Of a stretch of DNA of 64,000 nt, positions 33,357-41,421 are shown piece by piece; positions within the stretch are counted from its first letter, which is position 1, and every line of letters begins with the position of its first letter. Below the pieces are notes generated by a model that saw only the letters and a program-made list of their open reading frames with translations, searched no databases and was not told the origin of the DNA. The position numbers and the translations under genes were made by a program. The stretch is from Flavobacteriales bacterium. Its GTDB lineage: Bacteria > Bacteroidota > Bacteroidia > Flavobacteriales_F > PHOS-HE28. The DNA is taken from the NCBI GenBank assembly GCA_016788295.1, contig JAEUSY010000041.1, forward strand, positions 186,001-250,000, written 5' to 3'.

Positions 33357-36290
33357 ATGCGGATGAAGTCCGTTCAACAACACTTTTCGCGCACCCTGCA
33401 CCTGACCGTTCTCTTCCTGCTGTGCGTTGCGGCCAAAGCACAGACACAACGGTTGCGGGGCACGGTGACCGATGCCGTTACCGGTGAGACATTGATCGGG
33501 GCGAACGTGGTGCTGAAGGGCACCACCACCGGCGCCGTCACCGACATCGATGGCAAGTTCGACATGACCGTTGAGACGGCGCTGCCCTGCACCCTCACCG
33601 TGAGCTTCATTGGCTACACCGCACAGGACGTTGTGGTGAAGAGCACCGACCAGCCGATCAAGGTAAAGCTTGGTACCGACCAGGTCCTGCTGAAAGAGGC
33701 CGAAGTAGTGGGCAGTCGCATCACCGAGAAGCAAAAGCAGGCACCGCTGACGGTGGAGAGCATGGACGTACTGGCCATCCGCGAAGCGCCGAGCGGCGAC
33801 TTCTACGAGAGCCTCGGCACACTGAAAGGTGTGGACATGACAGCCGCCAGCATGGGATTCAAGGTGATCAATACCCGCGGTTTCAACAGCACCAGCCCCG
33901 TACGCTCGCTGCAATTGATCGATGGGGTGGACAACCAGAGCCCCGGCCTCAACTTCTCGCTTGGCAACTTCCTTGGAGCCAGCGACCTGGATGTAATGAA
34001 GGTGGAAGTGATCGCCGGCGCCAGCACGGCCTACTTCGGTCCGGGCGCTTTCAATGGCGTGATCAACATGACCACCAAGAGCCCTTGGATGTTCCCCGGC
34101 CTCAGCGTGAGCGCCAAGGGCGGTGAGCGCGGACTGTTGGAAGGAGCGGTTCGTTGGGCCGAGATCTTCAAGGACAAGGACGGCAAGAACCGTTTTGCCT
34201 ACAAGCTGAACCTGTTCGCCATGCAGGCAGAGGACTGGTATGCCGAGGACTACCGGGCAACAGGGAACTCACCCACCCCCGTTGGAAACCCCGGCCGCTA
34301 TGATGCAGTGAACATCTATGGTGACGAGAACACCACGGTGAACAACAACTACAATCGGACAGCTTCCGAGCGACGTGATTACCATGGCCTTGGCATCTTC
34401 CTTCGCCCGGGCTACAAAGAGACCGACCTTGTCGACTACGGCACGAACAACCTGAAGGCCGGCCTGAGCCTGCACTACATGATCCGTGACAGCGTGGAAG
34501 CGATACTGGCCTCCAACTACAGCACGGGGAGCACCGTATACCAAGGCGAGAACCGCTATCGCCTGCAGAACGTGCAGTTCTTCCAGCATCGCTTGGAATT
34601 CCGCAAGGAAGGCACCTGGTTCGTACGCGGGTATGTAACACATGAGGATGCCGGACAGACCTATGACATCTTCACCACAGGAGTTCGTTTGCAAGAGGCA
34701 AGCGGTACAACGAGGGATTGGAACGTGGCCTACTTCAACCTCTGGGACAGCTGGATAGGCTCGGCGTTGAACCCAGGGTTGTTGGATGAGACCGTTCCCG
34801 GTTACTACACCCCGGCCGAGGCACCGGCACAGGGCATCACTTCGGCCGAAGCGTATGATGCGTACATCACTCAGTTCGTGGCCGACAACCAGGAACTATA
34901 TACCATGTACCACCAGATGGTGGCCGATTCGGTGAACAGCCTGAACAGTGCCCAGGCCCGCCTCACGCCCGCTTACCTGGTGGGCACCCAACGCTTCGAC
35001 GACAAACTGGCCGAGATAACAGGCAAGCGCTTTACCGAAGGTGGATCGCTCTTCTATGACCGCAGCATGCTGGCCCATGGCATGGGTGAATACCGATTCA
35101 AGCCCACCTTCGGCGAGGTGATCCTGGGCGGCAGCTACCGCCAGTACTTGCCCAACAGTGCGGGCACCATTTTCCGCGATACGGGCGATGTGGTGATCCG
35201 CAACAGCGAATTCGGCGTGTATTCCGGTCTGGAGAAGAAGTTCATGGAGAACAAGTTGAAGACAACGGTAACGCTCCGGATGGACAAGAACCAGAACTTC
35301 AACGCACTCTTCTCCCCCGCCGCCACGCTGGTTTACACCCCCAAGGAGGACCGTGTGTTCCGAGTGTCGTTCAGCAGTGCCATCCGCAACCCCACGCTGG
35401 CCGATCAGTATCTCTACTACAATGTGGGCCGTGCGATCCTGCTGGGCAATGTGGATGGCCAGTTCGAGGCCGGCAAGGACAGTTTGATCACCATTGAGAG
35501 CTTCAATGAATACCGATCGACACCGAACCTTGTGGAAGGGCTTTCGAAATTGGACTACTTCAATGTGGACCGCATCCGTCCGGAACAGGTGAAGACCATA
35601 GAAGTGGGCTACCGTGGGACCCACATGGAGAAGTTCTACATCGACGCAAGTGCTTACAGCAGTTGGTACACTGATTTCATTGGCTTCGTTTTCGGCATCA
35701 GTGCCAAGTTCGATGACCCATTGGCCCCCGGATTCCCTTCCGGCGGCATTCAGGCCTACCGTCTATCGGCCAACGCCACCGGCATGGTGCGCACCCAAGG
35801 TGCCAACCTGGGGGTGAGCTACTACCGCAAGCGCATGACCTACGGCATTAACTACAGCTATAACAAGTTGGTGACCGGCGCTGATGACCCCATCATTCCG
35901 GCGTTCAATACTCCTGAGAACAAGTTCAACCTGAGCTTTAACGGGCATGACCTGAAGGTTCCTTTCACCGGCAAGCCCAATCTCGGCTTCGGTATCAATT
36001 GGAAGTTCGTTCAAGGCTTCACCTTCACCGGTTCGCCGCAGTTCACGGGCCCCATTCCTAGCTACGATATGGTGGATGCACAGGTGAACGTGAAGTTCCC
36101 GGTCCATCACCTTACCGTGAAGCTCGGTGCCAGCAACCTGTTCGGCCTGGTGCCCCTGTTCGACAAGAACGTACCCGACGAGGAACGCATGGACCGGGTC
36201 TTCGACAACCGGGTGCTGATGGTGTTCGGCGGGCCCTATGTGGGCCGCCTCGCCTATCTGCAATTGGTATATGAACTGGACAAGCGCTGA
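33357..36290 (+). CDS. TonB-dependent receptor with N-terminal CarboxypepD_reg domain
   Basis: 977 residues with a signal peptide ending near 'AKAQ'. About 32-115: carboxypeptidase-regulatory-like domain ('GTVTDAVTGETLIGANVVLK'). About 120-235: plug domain ('VINTRGFNSTSPVRSLQLID', 'VEVIAGASTAYFGPGAFNGV'). The remainder is a 22-strand-type outer-membrane barrel ending with an aromatic-rich terminal strand ('YLQLVYELDKR'). These receptors import ligands across the outer membrane using TonB energy. No SusD-like partner follows, so this is not a standard SusCD glycan locus; the ligand is unknown. The next gene is a T9SS hydrolase-fold protein, possibly functionally linked. Confidence 0.92.
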   Translation: MRMKSVQQHFSRTLHLTVLFLLCVAAKAQTQRLRGTVTDAVTGETLIGANVVLKGTTTGAVTDIDGKFDMTVETALPCTLTVSFIGYTAQDVVVKSTDQPIKVKLGTDQVLLKEAEVVGSRITEKQKQAPLTVESMDVLAIREAPSGDFYESLGTLKGVDMTAASMGFKVINTRGFNSTSPVRSLQLIDGVDNQSPGLNFSLGNFLGASDLDVMKVEVIAGASTAYFGPGAFNGVINMTTKSPWMFPGLSVSAKGGERGLLEGAVRWAEIFKDKDGKNRFAYKLNLFAMQAEDWYAEDYRATGNSPTPVGNPGRYDAVNIYGDENTTVNNNYNRTASERRDYHGLGIFLRPGYKETDLVDYGTNNLKAGLSLHYMIRDSVEAILASNYSTGSTVYQGENRYRLQNVQFFQHRLEFRKEGTWFVRGYVTHEDAGQTYDIFTTGVRLQEASGTTRDWNVAYFNLWDSWIGSALNPGLLDETVPGYYTPAEAPAQGITSAEAYDAYITQFVADNQELYTMYHQMVADSVNSLNSAQARLTPAYLVGTQRFDDKLAEITGKRFTEGGSLFYDRSMLAHGMGEYRFKPTFGEVILGGSYRQYLPNSAGTIFRDTGDVVIRNSEFGVYSGLEKKFMENKLKTTVTLRMDKNQNFNALFSPAATLVYTPKEDRVFRVSFSSAIRNPTLADQYLYYNVGRAILLGNVDGQFEAGKDSLITIESFNEYRSTPNLVEGLSKLDYFNVDRIRPEQVKTIEVGYRGTHMEKFYIDASAYSSWYTDFIGFVFGISAKFDDPLAPGFPSGGIQAYRLSANATGMVRTQGANLGVSYYRKRMTYGINYSYNKLVTGADDPIIPAFNTPENKFNLSFNGHDLKVPFTGKPNLGFGINWKFVQGFTFTGSPQFTGPIPSYDMVDAQVNVKFPVHHLTVKLGASNLFGLVPLFDKNVPDEERMDRVFDNRVLMVFGGPYVGRLAYLQLVYELDKR

Positions 36291-36306
36291 TACACCGATC
36301 CACACC

Positions 36307-36315
36307 TACCTTTAG
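36307..36315 (+). promoter_or_regulatory. -7-like element TACCTTTAG
   Basis: Close to TAnnTTTG with an extra A, 20 nt before the ATG at 36336. Confidence 0.35.
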
Positions 36316-36335
36316 CCACACAAACGATCGACCAC

Positions 36336-38003
36336 ATGAACCGAACGCTACCCCTTGCCTTCGTAACAGCGGCCCTTGGCCTGGCCACCACGGCCAACGC
36401 CCAGCAGCGTTACATCAACGAGGTGTTCACCAACGCCCAGATCACCATCACCAACGATGTGACCTACGGCACGAACGTGAACTTCCTGACCTCGAACTTC
36501 GCTTCGCCACTGGTGCCCAACGATCTGGTGACACTGCAGACCGCAGTGACCCTGGGTCAGCCGATCCCCGCACCGTACTTCAACCCAGCTGATGCCAGTA
36601 CTGCCGTGAAGGTACTGGACCTGAAGATGGACATTTACCAGCCCGACCAAGCCTTGGACGCTGTTACCGCCCGCCCCTTGGTCATCTATGTACACACCGG
36701 GAACGCCCTGCCCCCTCCCATCAACGGCAGCCCCAACGGCACCCGCAAGGACAGCAGCGCCGTGGAGATGTGCAAGCGCATGGCCCGTCGCGGCTATGTG
36801 GCCGTGAGCATGAGCTACCGCGGTGGTTGGAACCCGCTTGCTGCCACCGAGCAGGAGCGTCGCGGCCAGTTGCTGAACGCGATCTACCGTGCCATCCACG
36901 ACGTGCGCCAGTGCACCCGTGTGATGAAGGCCGATGCGAACACCTACCGGATCGACCCGGACAAAGTGATCGTGATCGGCGAGGGCACCGGCGGATATAT
37001 CTCCCTGGCCAATGCCACGTTGGATGATCCCGCCGAGCTCTTCATCCCGAAGTTCCGTCCCGATCCGTTCAATCCTGCCGTGAGCTACATTGATACCACA
37101 CTGGTAGGAAACCTGAACGGCTTTAATGGTCAGCTCGCCCTCTATCGCCCCAACGGCGAGAACCACGACGCACATTTCTGTGTGAACATGGGCGGTGCCT
37201 TGGCCGACACCAGCTGGCTCGCTCCCGGCGATGCTCCGATGGTGGCCTTCCACACGGTGTTCGATCCCTTCGCACCCTTCACCGAGGGCATTGTGATCGT
37301 GCCTACCACCGGCGGTCCCGTGGTGCCTGTGCAAGGTTCAAATCTGTTCATGGACCTGGTGAACCAGTACGGTAACAACGCCAGCTTCGTGAACCTGCCC
37401 AGCAACAACCCCTTCACCAACCGCGCACGTGCCCTCTACGGCACCACGCAGACCCACGGCAGCAACAGCGTACAGATCCGCAATAACGTCGAGGGCCTGT
37501 TCCCCATGGTTCGCCCGCAATGGCCAGCCCCAGCACAAGAGGAAGCAAGCCCTTGGCAGTGGTGGGACCCCAACAGTGCCATCGCACAGACCGAAGTGGC
37601 GCCCGGCATCACCGCCCACGTGGCCAGCCTCGCCAGCAACCCGGACATGAGCCCCACCAAAGGCCGCACCTACATCGACACCATCATGGGCTACATGAAC
37701 CCGCGTATCGTGTGCGCCCTGCAGCTGGGCCCCTGCTCGCTGGTGGGCATCGATGAGGCAAGTGCCATTGCCCAAGGCGTGGAGCTGTACCCCAATCCGG
37801 CCAGCGACCGCTTCACGGTGACGAGCGCCGAAGCGATCATCCAACGCTACGAGATCTACGATATCAACGGCCGCTTGGTGCACACCGCCAGCGTGAACGG
37901 CCGCCAGGCCAACATCGAACGCATGGGCCTCACCGCCGGTGCCTACCATGTTACCCTGCGTTTCGCCGAAGGAACCGTCACCCGCAAGCTGATGCTTGAC
38001 TAA
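36336..38003 (+). CDS. T9SS-secreted alpha/beta-hydrolase-fold protein lacking the usual nucleophile
   Basis: 555 residues with signal peptide 'MNRTLPLAFVTAALGLATTA' ending near 'NAQ'. About 80-420 have the alpha/beta-hydrolase (BD-FAE/carboxylesterase-like) pattern: 'LVIYVHTGNALPPP' in the oxyanion-loop position, 'MARRGYVAVSMSYRGG', and the elbow 'VIVIGEGTGGYISLAN'. The nucleophile position in G-x-S-x-G-G is Gly217 (GEGTGG) instead of Ser, so classical Ser catalysis looks impossible. The type A sorting tail is clear ('ELYPNPASDRFTV', 'IYDINGRLVHTA', 'LTAGAYHVTLRF'). It may be a binding protein or use Thr218. A terminator follows. Confidence 0.85.
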   Translation: MNRTLPLAFVTAALGLATTANAQQRYINEVFTNAQITITNDVTYGTNVNFLTSNFASPLVPNDLVTLQTAVTLGQPIPAPYFNPADASTAVKVLDLKMDIYQPDQALDAVTARPLVIYVHTGNALPPPINGSPNGTRKDSSAVEMCKRMARRGYVAVSMSYRGGWNPLAATEQERRGQLLNAIYRAIHDVRQCTRVMKADANTYRIDPDKVIVIGEGTGGYISLANATLDDPAELFIPKFRPDPFNPAVSYIDTTLVGNLNGFNGQLALYRPNGENHDAHFCVNMGGALADTSWLAPGDAPMVAFHTVFDPFAPFTEGIVIVPTTGGPVVPVQGSNLFMDLVNQYGNNASFVNLPSNNPFTNRARALYGTTQTHGSNSVQIRNNVEGLFPMVRPQWPAPAQEEASPWQWWDPNSAIAQTEVAPGITAHVASLASNPDMSPTKGRTYIDTIMGYMNPRIVCALQLGPCSLVGIDEASAIAQGVELYPNPASDRFTVTSAEAIIQRYEIYDINGRLVHTASVNGRQANIERMGLTAGAYHVTLRFAEGTVTRKLMLD

Positions 38004-38024
38004 GGTCCATTGAACCACGTGAAG

Positions 38025-38056
38025 AAAGGGCTGCCTTCGGGCGGCCCTTTCCTTTT
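38025..38056 (+). terminator. Intrinsic terminator with TTCG loop
   Basis: AAAGGGCTGCC (38025-38035), TTCG loop, GGCGGCCCTTT (38040-38050), then CCTTTT. The stem has 11 pairs with one G-U. Confidence 0.85.
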
Positions 38057-38080
38057 GACGTGAACGATCTTTGCACCACC

Positions 38081-38890
38081 ATGGAACGCCTCACCGAAAG
38101 CACCTCGCGCTACAACGATCTGGAGCATATGTCCACCGGCGACCTGCTCCGCCACATGAATACAGAGGACCGCAGTGTGCCCTTGGCCGTGGAAAAGACC
38201 TTGCCGGCGGTTGAAGCCTTGGTTGATGCGATCGTGGAACGCATGCAACGCGGAGGTAGGCTCTTCTACATAGGCGCCGGCACCAGCGGCCGCTTGGGCA
38301 TTGTGGATGCCAGCGAATGCCCGCCCACCTTCGGGGTGCCGCATGGTCTTGTGATCGGCATTATTGCCGGAGGCGACACCGCCATCCGCAAGGCCGTGGA
38401 GTTCGCCGAGGACGACACCCAACAGGCGTATATCGACCTACAGGAACACCATATTGGGCCTGACGATACCGTGATCGGTATTGCCGCGAGCGGCACCACA
38501 CCCTATGTGATCGGGGGGCTCGAAGAGTGTAACGCGCACGGTGTGCTCACCGGCTGCATCACCTGCAATCCAGGAAGTCCAGTGGCCACCATTGCCAAGC
38601 ACCCGATCGTGGTGGCCGTGGGGCCCGAGTTCGTTACCGGAAGCACGCGCATGAAAAGCGGCACTGCACAGAAGCTCGTATTGAACATGATCAGCACCAG
38701 CGTGATGATCAAGCTCGGACGCGTGAAAGGCAACCGCATGGTGGACATGCAACTGAGCAACAATAAGCTGATCGATCGCGGAACGCGCATGGTGATGGAC
38801 AGCCTGAACGTGGACTACACCAAGGCCAACGAGATGCTGCGCCACTACGGCAGTGTGCGTCGCGCCATTGAGGCCGGGCACAACCTTTAA
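38081..38890 (+). CDS. murQ: N-acetylmuramic acid 6-phosphate etherase
   Basis: 269 residues, close to family length. The SIS-fold signature 'GAGTSGRLGIVDASECPPTF' contains the catalytic-Glu region. 'GIAASGTTPYVIGGLEECN' and 'EFVTGSTRMKSGTAQKLVLN' are also characteristic. MurQ cleaves the lactyl ether of MurNAc-6-phosphate to GlcNAc-6-phosphate during peptidoglycan recycling, in the cytoplasm. The ATG at 38081 matches the conserved N-terminus ('MERLTESTSRYNDLEHM'). It is followed after 33 bp by a conserved hypothetical on the same strand. Confidence 0.95.
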   Translation: MERLTESTSRYNDLEHMSTGDLLRHMNTEDRSVPLAVEKTLPAVEALVDAIVERMQRGGRLFYIGAGTSGRLGIVDASECPPTFGVPHGLVIGIIAGGDTAIRKAVEFAEDDTQQAYIDLQEHHIGPDDTVIGIAASGTTPYVIGGLEECNAHGVLTGCITCNPGSPVATIAKHPIVVAVGPEFVTGSTRMKSGTAQKLVLNMISTSVMIKLGRVKGNRMVDMQLSNNKLIDRGTRMVMDSLNVDYTKANEMLRHYGSVRRAIEAGHNL

Positions 38891-38923
38891 GCACTGCGAG
38901 GAACACCGGCACTACCAAGCGTC

Positions 38924-39499
38924 ATGCACGACATTGAACCCTACTGGAACTGGCGGCACAAGTACACGGCCGAAGAGGATGACCGTTCACCATTCTTCGG
39001 GGAGGAGCACAGCGAGTTCGAGTTCACCAATGCCGTGTACGACCATGTGATCCACCCGCAGTGGGACAGCATCGGCAGCGCTACGCTCTACGCGAAACAG
39101 ATCTACACCGACTACGACGAGGGTTACGTGATCATTGAGCTGATCGGTGAGTGGAACGACCTGCTCCACAACGACATCATGATATTGAAACGCAACATCG
39201 TGGAGCACATGATGGCACAGGGCATCGGCAAGTTCATCCTGATCGGCGAGAACGTGCTGAACTTCCACGCGAGCGATGAGGAATACTATAGCGAGTGGTT
39301 CGATGAGGTGAGCGATGCGGATGGGTGGATCGCACTGCTGAACTTCAGACCGCATGTGCAGGAGGACCTGCAGCGCGCCAATATCGACCAGTACTTCCTG
39401 CTCGGGGGCAAATTGAACGCGCTTCAATGGCGCACTCTGGAACCCGACTCGCTGTTCGAGCGTGTGGAGTCCTTTGTGATGCGCAGACTGGGGGCCTGA
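38924..39499 (+). CDS. Conserved hypothetical cytoplasmic protein
   Basis: 191 residues, acidic, without signal peptide or membrane segment. It starts 'MHDIEPYWNWRHKYTAEEDD' and has an alternating alpha/beta pattern ('EGYVIIELIGEWNDLL', 'GIGKFILIGENVLNFH'). I recall similar proteins being widespread in Bacteroidota without assigned function. It lies 33 bp after murQ and is probably co-transcribed, though no functional link to cell-wall recycling can be shown. Confidence 0.8.
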   Translation: MHDIEPYWNWRHKYTAEEDDRSPFFGEEHSEFEFTNAVYDHVIHPQWDSIGSATLYAKQIYTDYDEGYVIIELIGEWNDLLHNDIMILKRNIVEHMMAQGIGKFILIGENVLNFHASDEEYYSEWFDEVSDADGWIALLNFRPHVQEDLQRANIDQYFLLGGKLNALQWRTLEPDSLFERVESFVMRRLGA

Positions 39500-39513
39500 A
39501 CGGCAGTACCTGA

Positions 39514-40155
39514 TCAGAACGCACCGAACTTGAGCGTCATGCGCCCCATGGCGGTGCGCAGTACGTCAGTCGATGTTGCGGGCAGGTCCAGATCACTGGT
39601 ATACAGGAACGAACCACCAATGCCGATCCGGAGCGCGCTCACAACGCTCAGCTCCAATTCGAGGCCCGGTTCCAAAGCGAAGAATGCCTGGCCGTCCGTA
39701 CGATTACGCTGGTAACTGTTGCTGTTCGGAGGCGGATAGCTGTAGGAAACACCACCGACGCCAACGATGACAGGCACGGTAAGGTGCACGGCCGAACGAT
39801 GGAAGATAATGGGCTCGATGAGGAATCCGCCATAGCCATAGCGCAGCTCCAATCCAGAGAGATCGATGTTCGGTTCGCGTTCGCGCAGCACTTCCTCGTA
39901 GGCCGGGTTCTTCAGTACACTGGTGCTCCAACAGCCGGCCAGACCGATGTTGATCTTGTGGCCGATGACCACCGCTCCGCTGAACCCGAACAACACTGCA
40001 TCATTGGAAAGCACGTTGGTATAGCGCGCGGTCATCCCGAAATAGCCGCCGGTCAGATCGAGGCTGTCACCGAACAGGGTACGGGGGGTGCCACTGGGCT
40101 GGGCAAATGCCGGGATAGCTGCACCTATCAAGAGCATCAGGACAAGGGGACGCAT
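39514..40155 (-). CDS. Predicted outer-membrane beta-barrel protein
   Basis: 213 residues from the ATG at 40155, with signal peptide 'MRPLVLMLLIGAAIPAFAQ'. The mature part alternates hydrophobic and polar residues in about eight strands ('DLTGGYFGMTARYTN', 'LELELSVVSALRIGIGGSF') and ends in an aromatic terminal strand ('MTLKFGAF'), as expected for barrel assembly. No enzymatic motif is visible. It converges on the conserved hypothetical gene with 14 bp between stops. Confidence 0.72.
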   Translation of the reverse strand: MRPLVLMLLIGAAIPAFAQPSGTPRTLFGDSLDLTGGYFGMTARYTNVLSNDAVLFGFSGAVVIGHKINIGLAGCWSTSVLKNPAYEEVLREREPNIDLSGLELRYGYGGFLIEPIIFHRSAVHLTVPVIVGVGGVSYSYPPPNSNSYQRNRTDGQAFFALEPGLELELSVVSALRIGIGGSFLYTSDLDLPATSTDVLRTAMGRMTLKFGAF

Positions 40156-40179
40156 GGGAAGGTCGGGGTTGAAGATGCA

Positions 40180-40187
40180 CAAAGCTA
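40180..40187 (-). promoter_or_regulatory. -7 element TAGCTTTG (barrel protein)
   Basis: Perfect reverse-strand TAnnTTTG, 24 nt before the ATG at 40155. It supports that start over the in-frame one at 40182. Confidence 0.55.
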
Positions 40188-40206
40188 ATTGTGCGAAAAG
40201 GCCCCT

Positions 40207-40644
40207 TTAACGATCACCACGAACCATTCGCCATACCACACGATCGATCGGCAGGCTGAGCATTTCCTCAGTGGAAGATGCTATCGGCAACCAGCGGAAC
40301 ACCTCATGGCCTCCATTTCCGGTCAGGCCATCGAACGGCACATCCACCACTGGAATGGACGACGGATCCGGAACACGAAAGGTGAAGTACACACTGACCA
40401 CCTGCATGGGATCGCGGTGGAATGCGCTCTGCTGAAAGAAGTCAGTGGTATAGAAATGCTGCACGTCCATGGCCTCCACGCCGATCTCCTCGCGCACCTC
40501 GCGCACCAGGCACTCCTTCAGACCTTCACCATACTCCAAGCCACCGCCAGGGAACTTGGTGATATGCTGCCCCTTGATCAATTCATCAGAGACCAGCACT
40601 TTGCCGGTCTCGATCAACAGGCCGTATACGCGGATGGTGAACAT
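40207..40644 (-). CDS. NUDIX hydrolase
   Basis: 145 residues. The Nudix box fits GX5EX7REUXEEXGU exactly: 'GGLEYGEGLKECLVREVREE' followed by 'IGV'. The N-terminus 'MFTIRVYGLLIETGKVLVSD' is the usual first strand. The family hydrolyses nucleoside diphosphates linked to another moiety, using Mg2+. Substrate is not predictable; residues after the box ('FYTTDFFQQSAFH') resemble general housecleaning members. The next upstream minus-strand gene, mnmD, ends 51 bp away. Confidence 0.92.
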   Translation of the reverse strand: MFTIRVYGLLIETGKVLVSDELIKGQHITKFPGGGLEYGEGLKECLVREVREEIGVEAMDVQHFYTTDFFQQSAFHRDPMQVVSVYFTFRVPDPSSIPVVDVPFDGLTGNGGHEVFRWLPIASSTEEMLSLPIDRVVWRMVRGDR

Positions 40645-40695
40645 GGTTCGGGTGTTGATGTGGTTGAGCAGAACAACCGGAGCGGTGCATTCGGT

Positions 40696-41385
40696 TCACT
40701 GTGGCACCTTGGTGGCGCGGAGCATTTCGCGCTTGCCGGGCGGCCCTGGAAGTCGCTCCACCTTGAACCCTGCGGCCTGCATGGCCCGGCGCACATCGCC
40801 TTTGGCACAATAGGTGACCAATACCCCCCCTGTTCGCAATGCACGGTACATGAGTTGGAACACCGCCGTGGTCCACATCTCTGGCTGCGCCCCAGGGCTG
40901 AACGCATCGAAGTAGACCACATCGTACCGTTCGGCCTCATCCAGTTCCTGAACGGGGGTGTCCAACCGCCGGAAGGCCAGCCCTCCCATGGGTTGCTGCC
41001 ATTCGCCGGGTGTGGCCGTCATACTCGCAAGGAACGGCTCATGCAATCCGGGCCAGGCCAGTTCATCGCAATGCCCGAGCTCATCCAATTGCTCCTTCGA
41101 CAAGGGGAAGGGCTCCAGTGCCGTGTAACGAACGGTCCATTTGCCTTCGAGACAGCGTACCCAGGTCAACAAGAGGTTCAATCCCGTGCCCAGGCCCACC
41201 TCCAGCACATCGAGCTCCTGCTTTTGAACAGCCTCCGCGCCGGCCTTGATGAAAACGTGGGTGCTTTCCTGCACCGCTCCGTGCATGCTGTGGTAATGTT
41301 CGCCCCACTGTGCGCTGCGCAGCGTGAGCGAACCGTCGGCTGTGCGCAACGGTCCCGGATCAGCAGGAGGAATGGTGGTTTCCAT
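40696..41385 (-). CDS. mnmD: tRNA 5-methylaminomethyl-2-thiouridine34 methyltransferase MnmD
   Basis: 229 residues from the ATG at 41385. The SAM-binding motif 'VLEVGLGTGLNLLLT' and the MnmD/MnmC1 signature 'VVYFDAFSPGAQPEMW' are clear, with 'YHSMHGAVQESTHVFI' near the N-terminus. It is the stand-alone methyltransferase half of MnmC, completing mnm5s2U at the tRNA wobble position. The oxidoreductase half (MnmC2) is absent here, as is usual for stand-alone MnmD. A GTG at 41397 is an alternative start. Confidence 0.92.
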   Translation of the reverse strand: METTIPPADPGPLRTADGSLTLRSAQWGEHYHSMHGAVQESTHVFIKAGAEAVQKQELDVLEVGLGTGLNLLLTWVRCLEGKWTVRYTALEPFPLSKEQLDELGHCDELAWPGLHEPFLASMTATPGEWQQPMGGLAFRRLDTPVQELDEAERYDVVYFDAFSPGAQPEMWTTAVFQLMYRALRTGGVLVTYCAKGDVRRAMQAAGFKVERLPGPPGKREMLRATKVPQ

Positions 41386-41413
41386 GAGCGACCGCACCGA
41401 AAAGGTGCAGCGC

Positions 41414-41421
41414 CAAAGTTA
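41414..41421 (-). promoter_or_regulatory. -7 element TAACTTTG (mnmD)
   Basis: Perfect reverse-strand TAnnTTTG, 28 nt before the ATG at 41385. Its TAA is the stop codon of the upstream PD40 gene. Confidence 0.45.

Noticed and set aside
33357..38003. TonB-dependent receptor plus T9SS protein as a SusCD polysaccharide-utilisation locus
   Set aside because: No SusD-like lipoprotein, glycoside hydrolase or regulator is adjacent.
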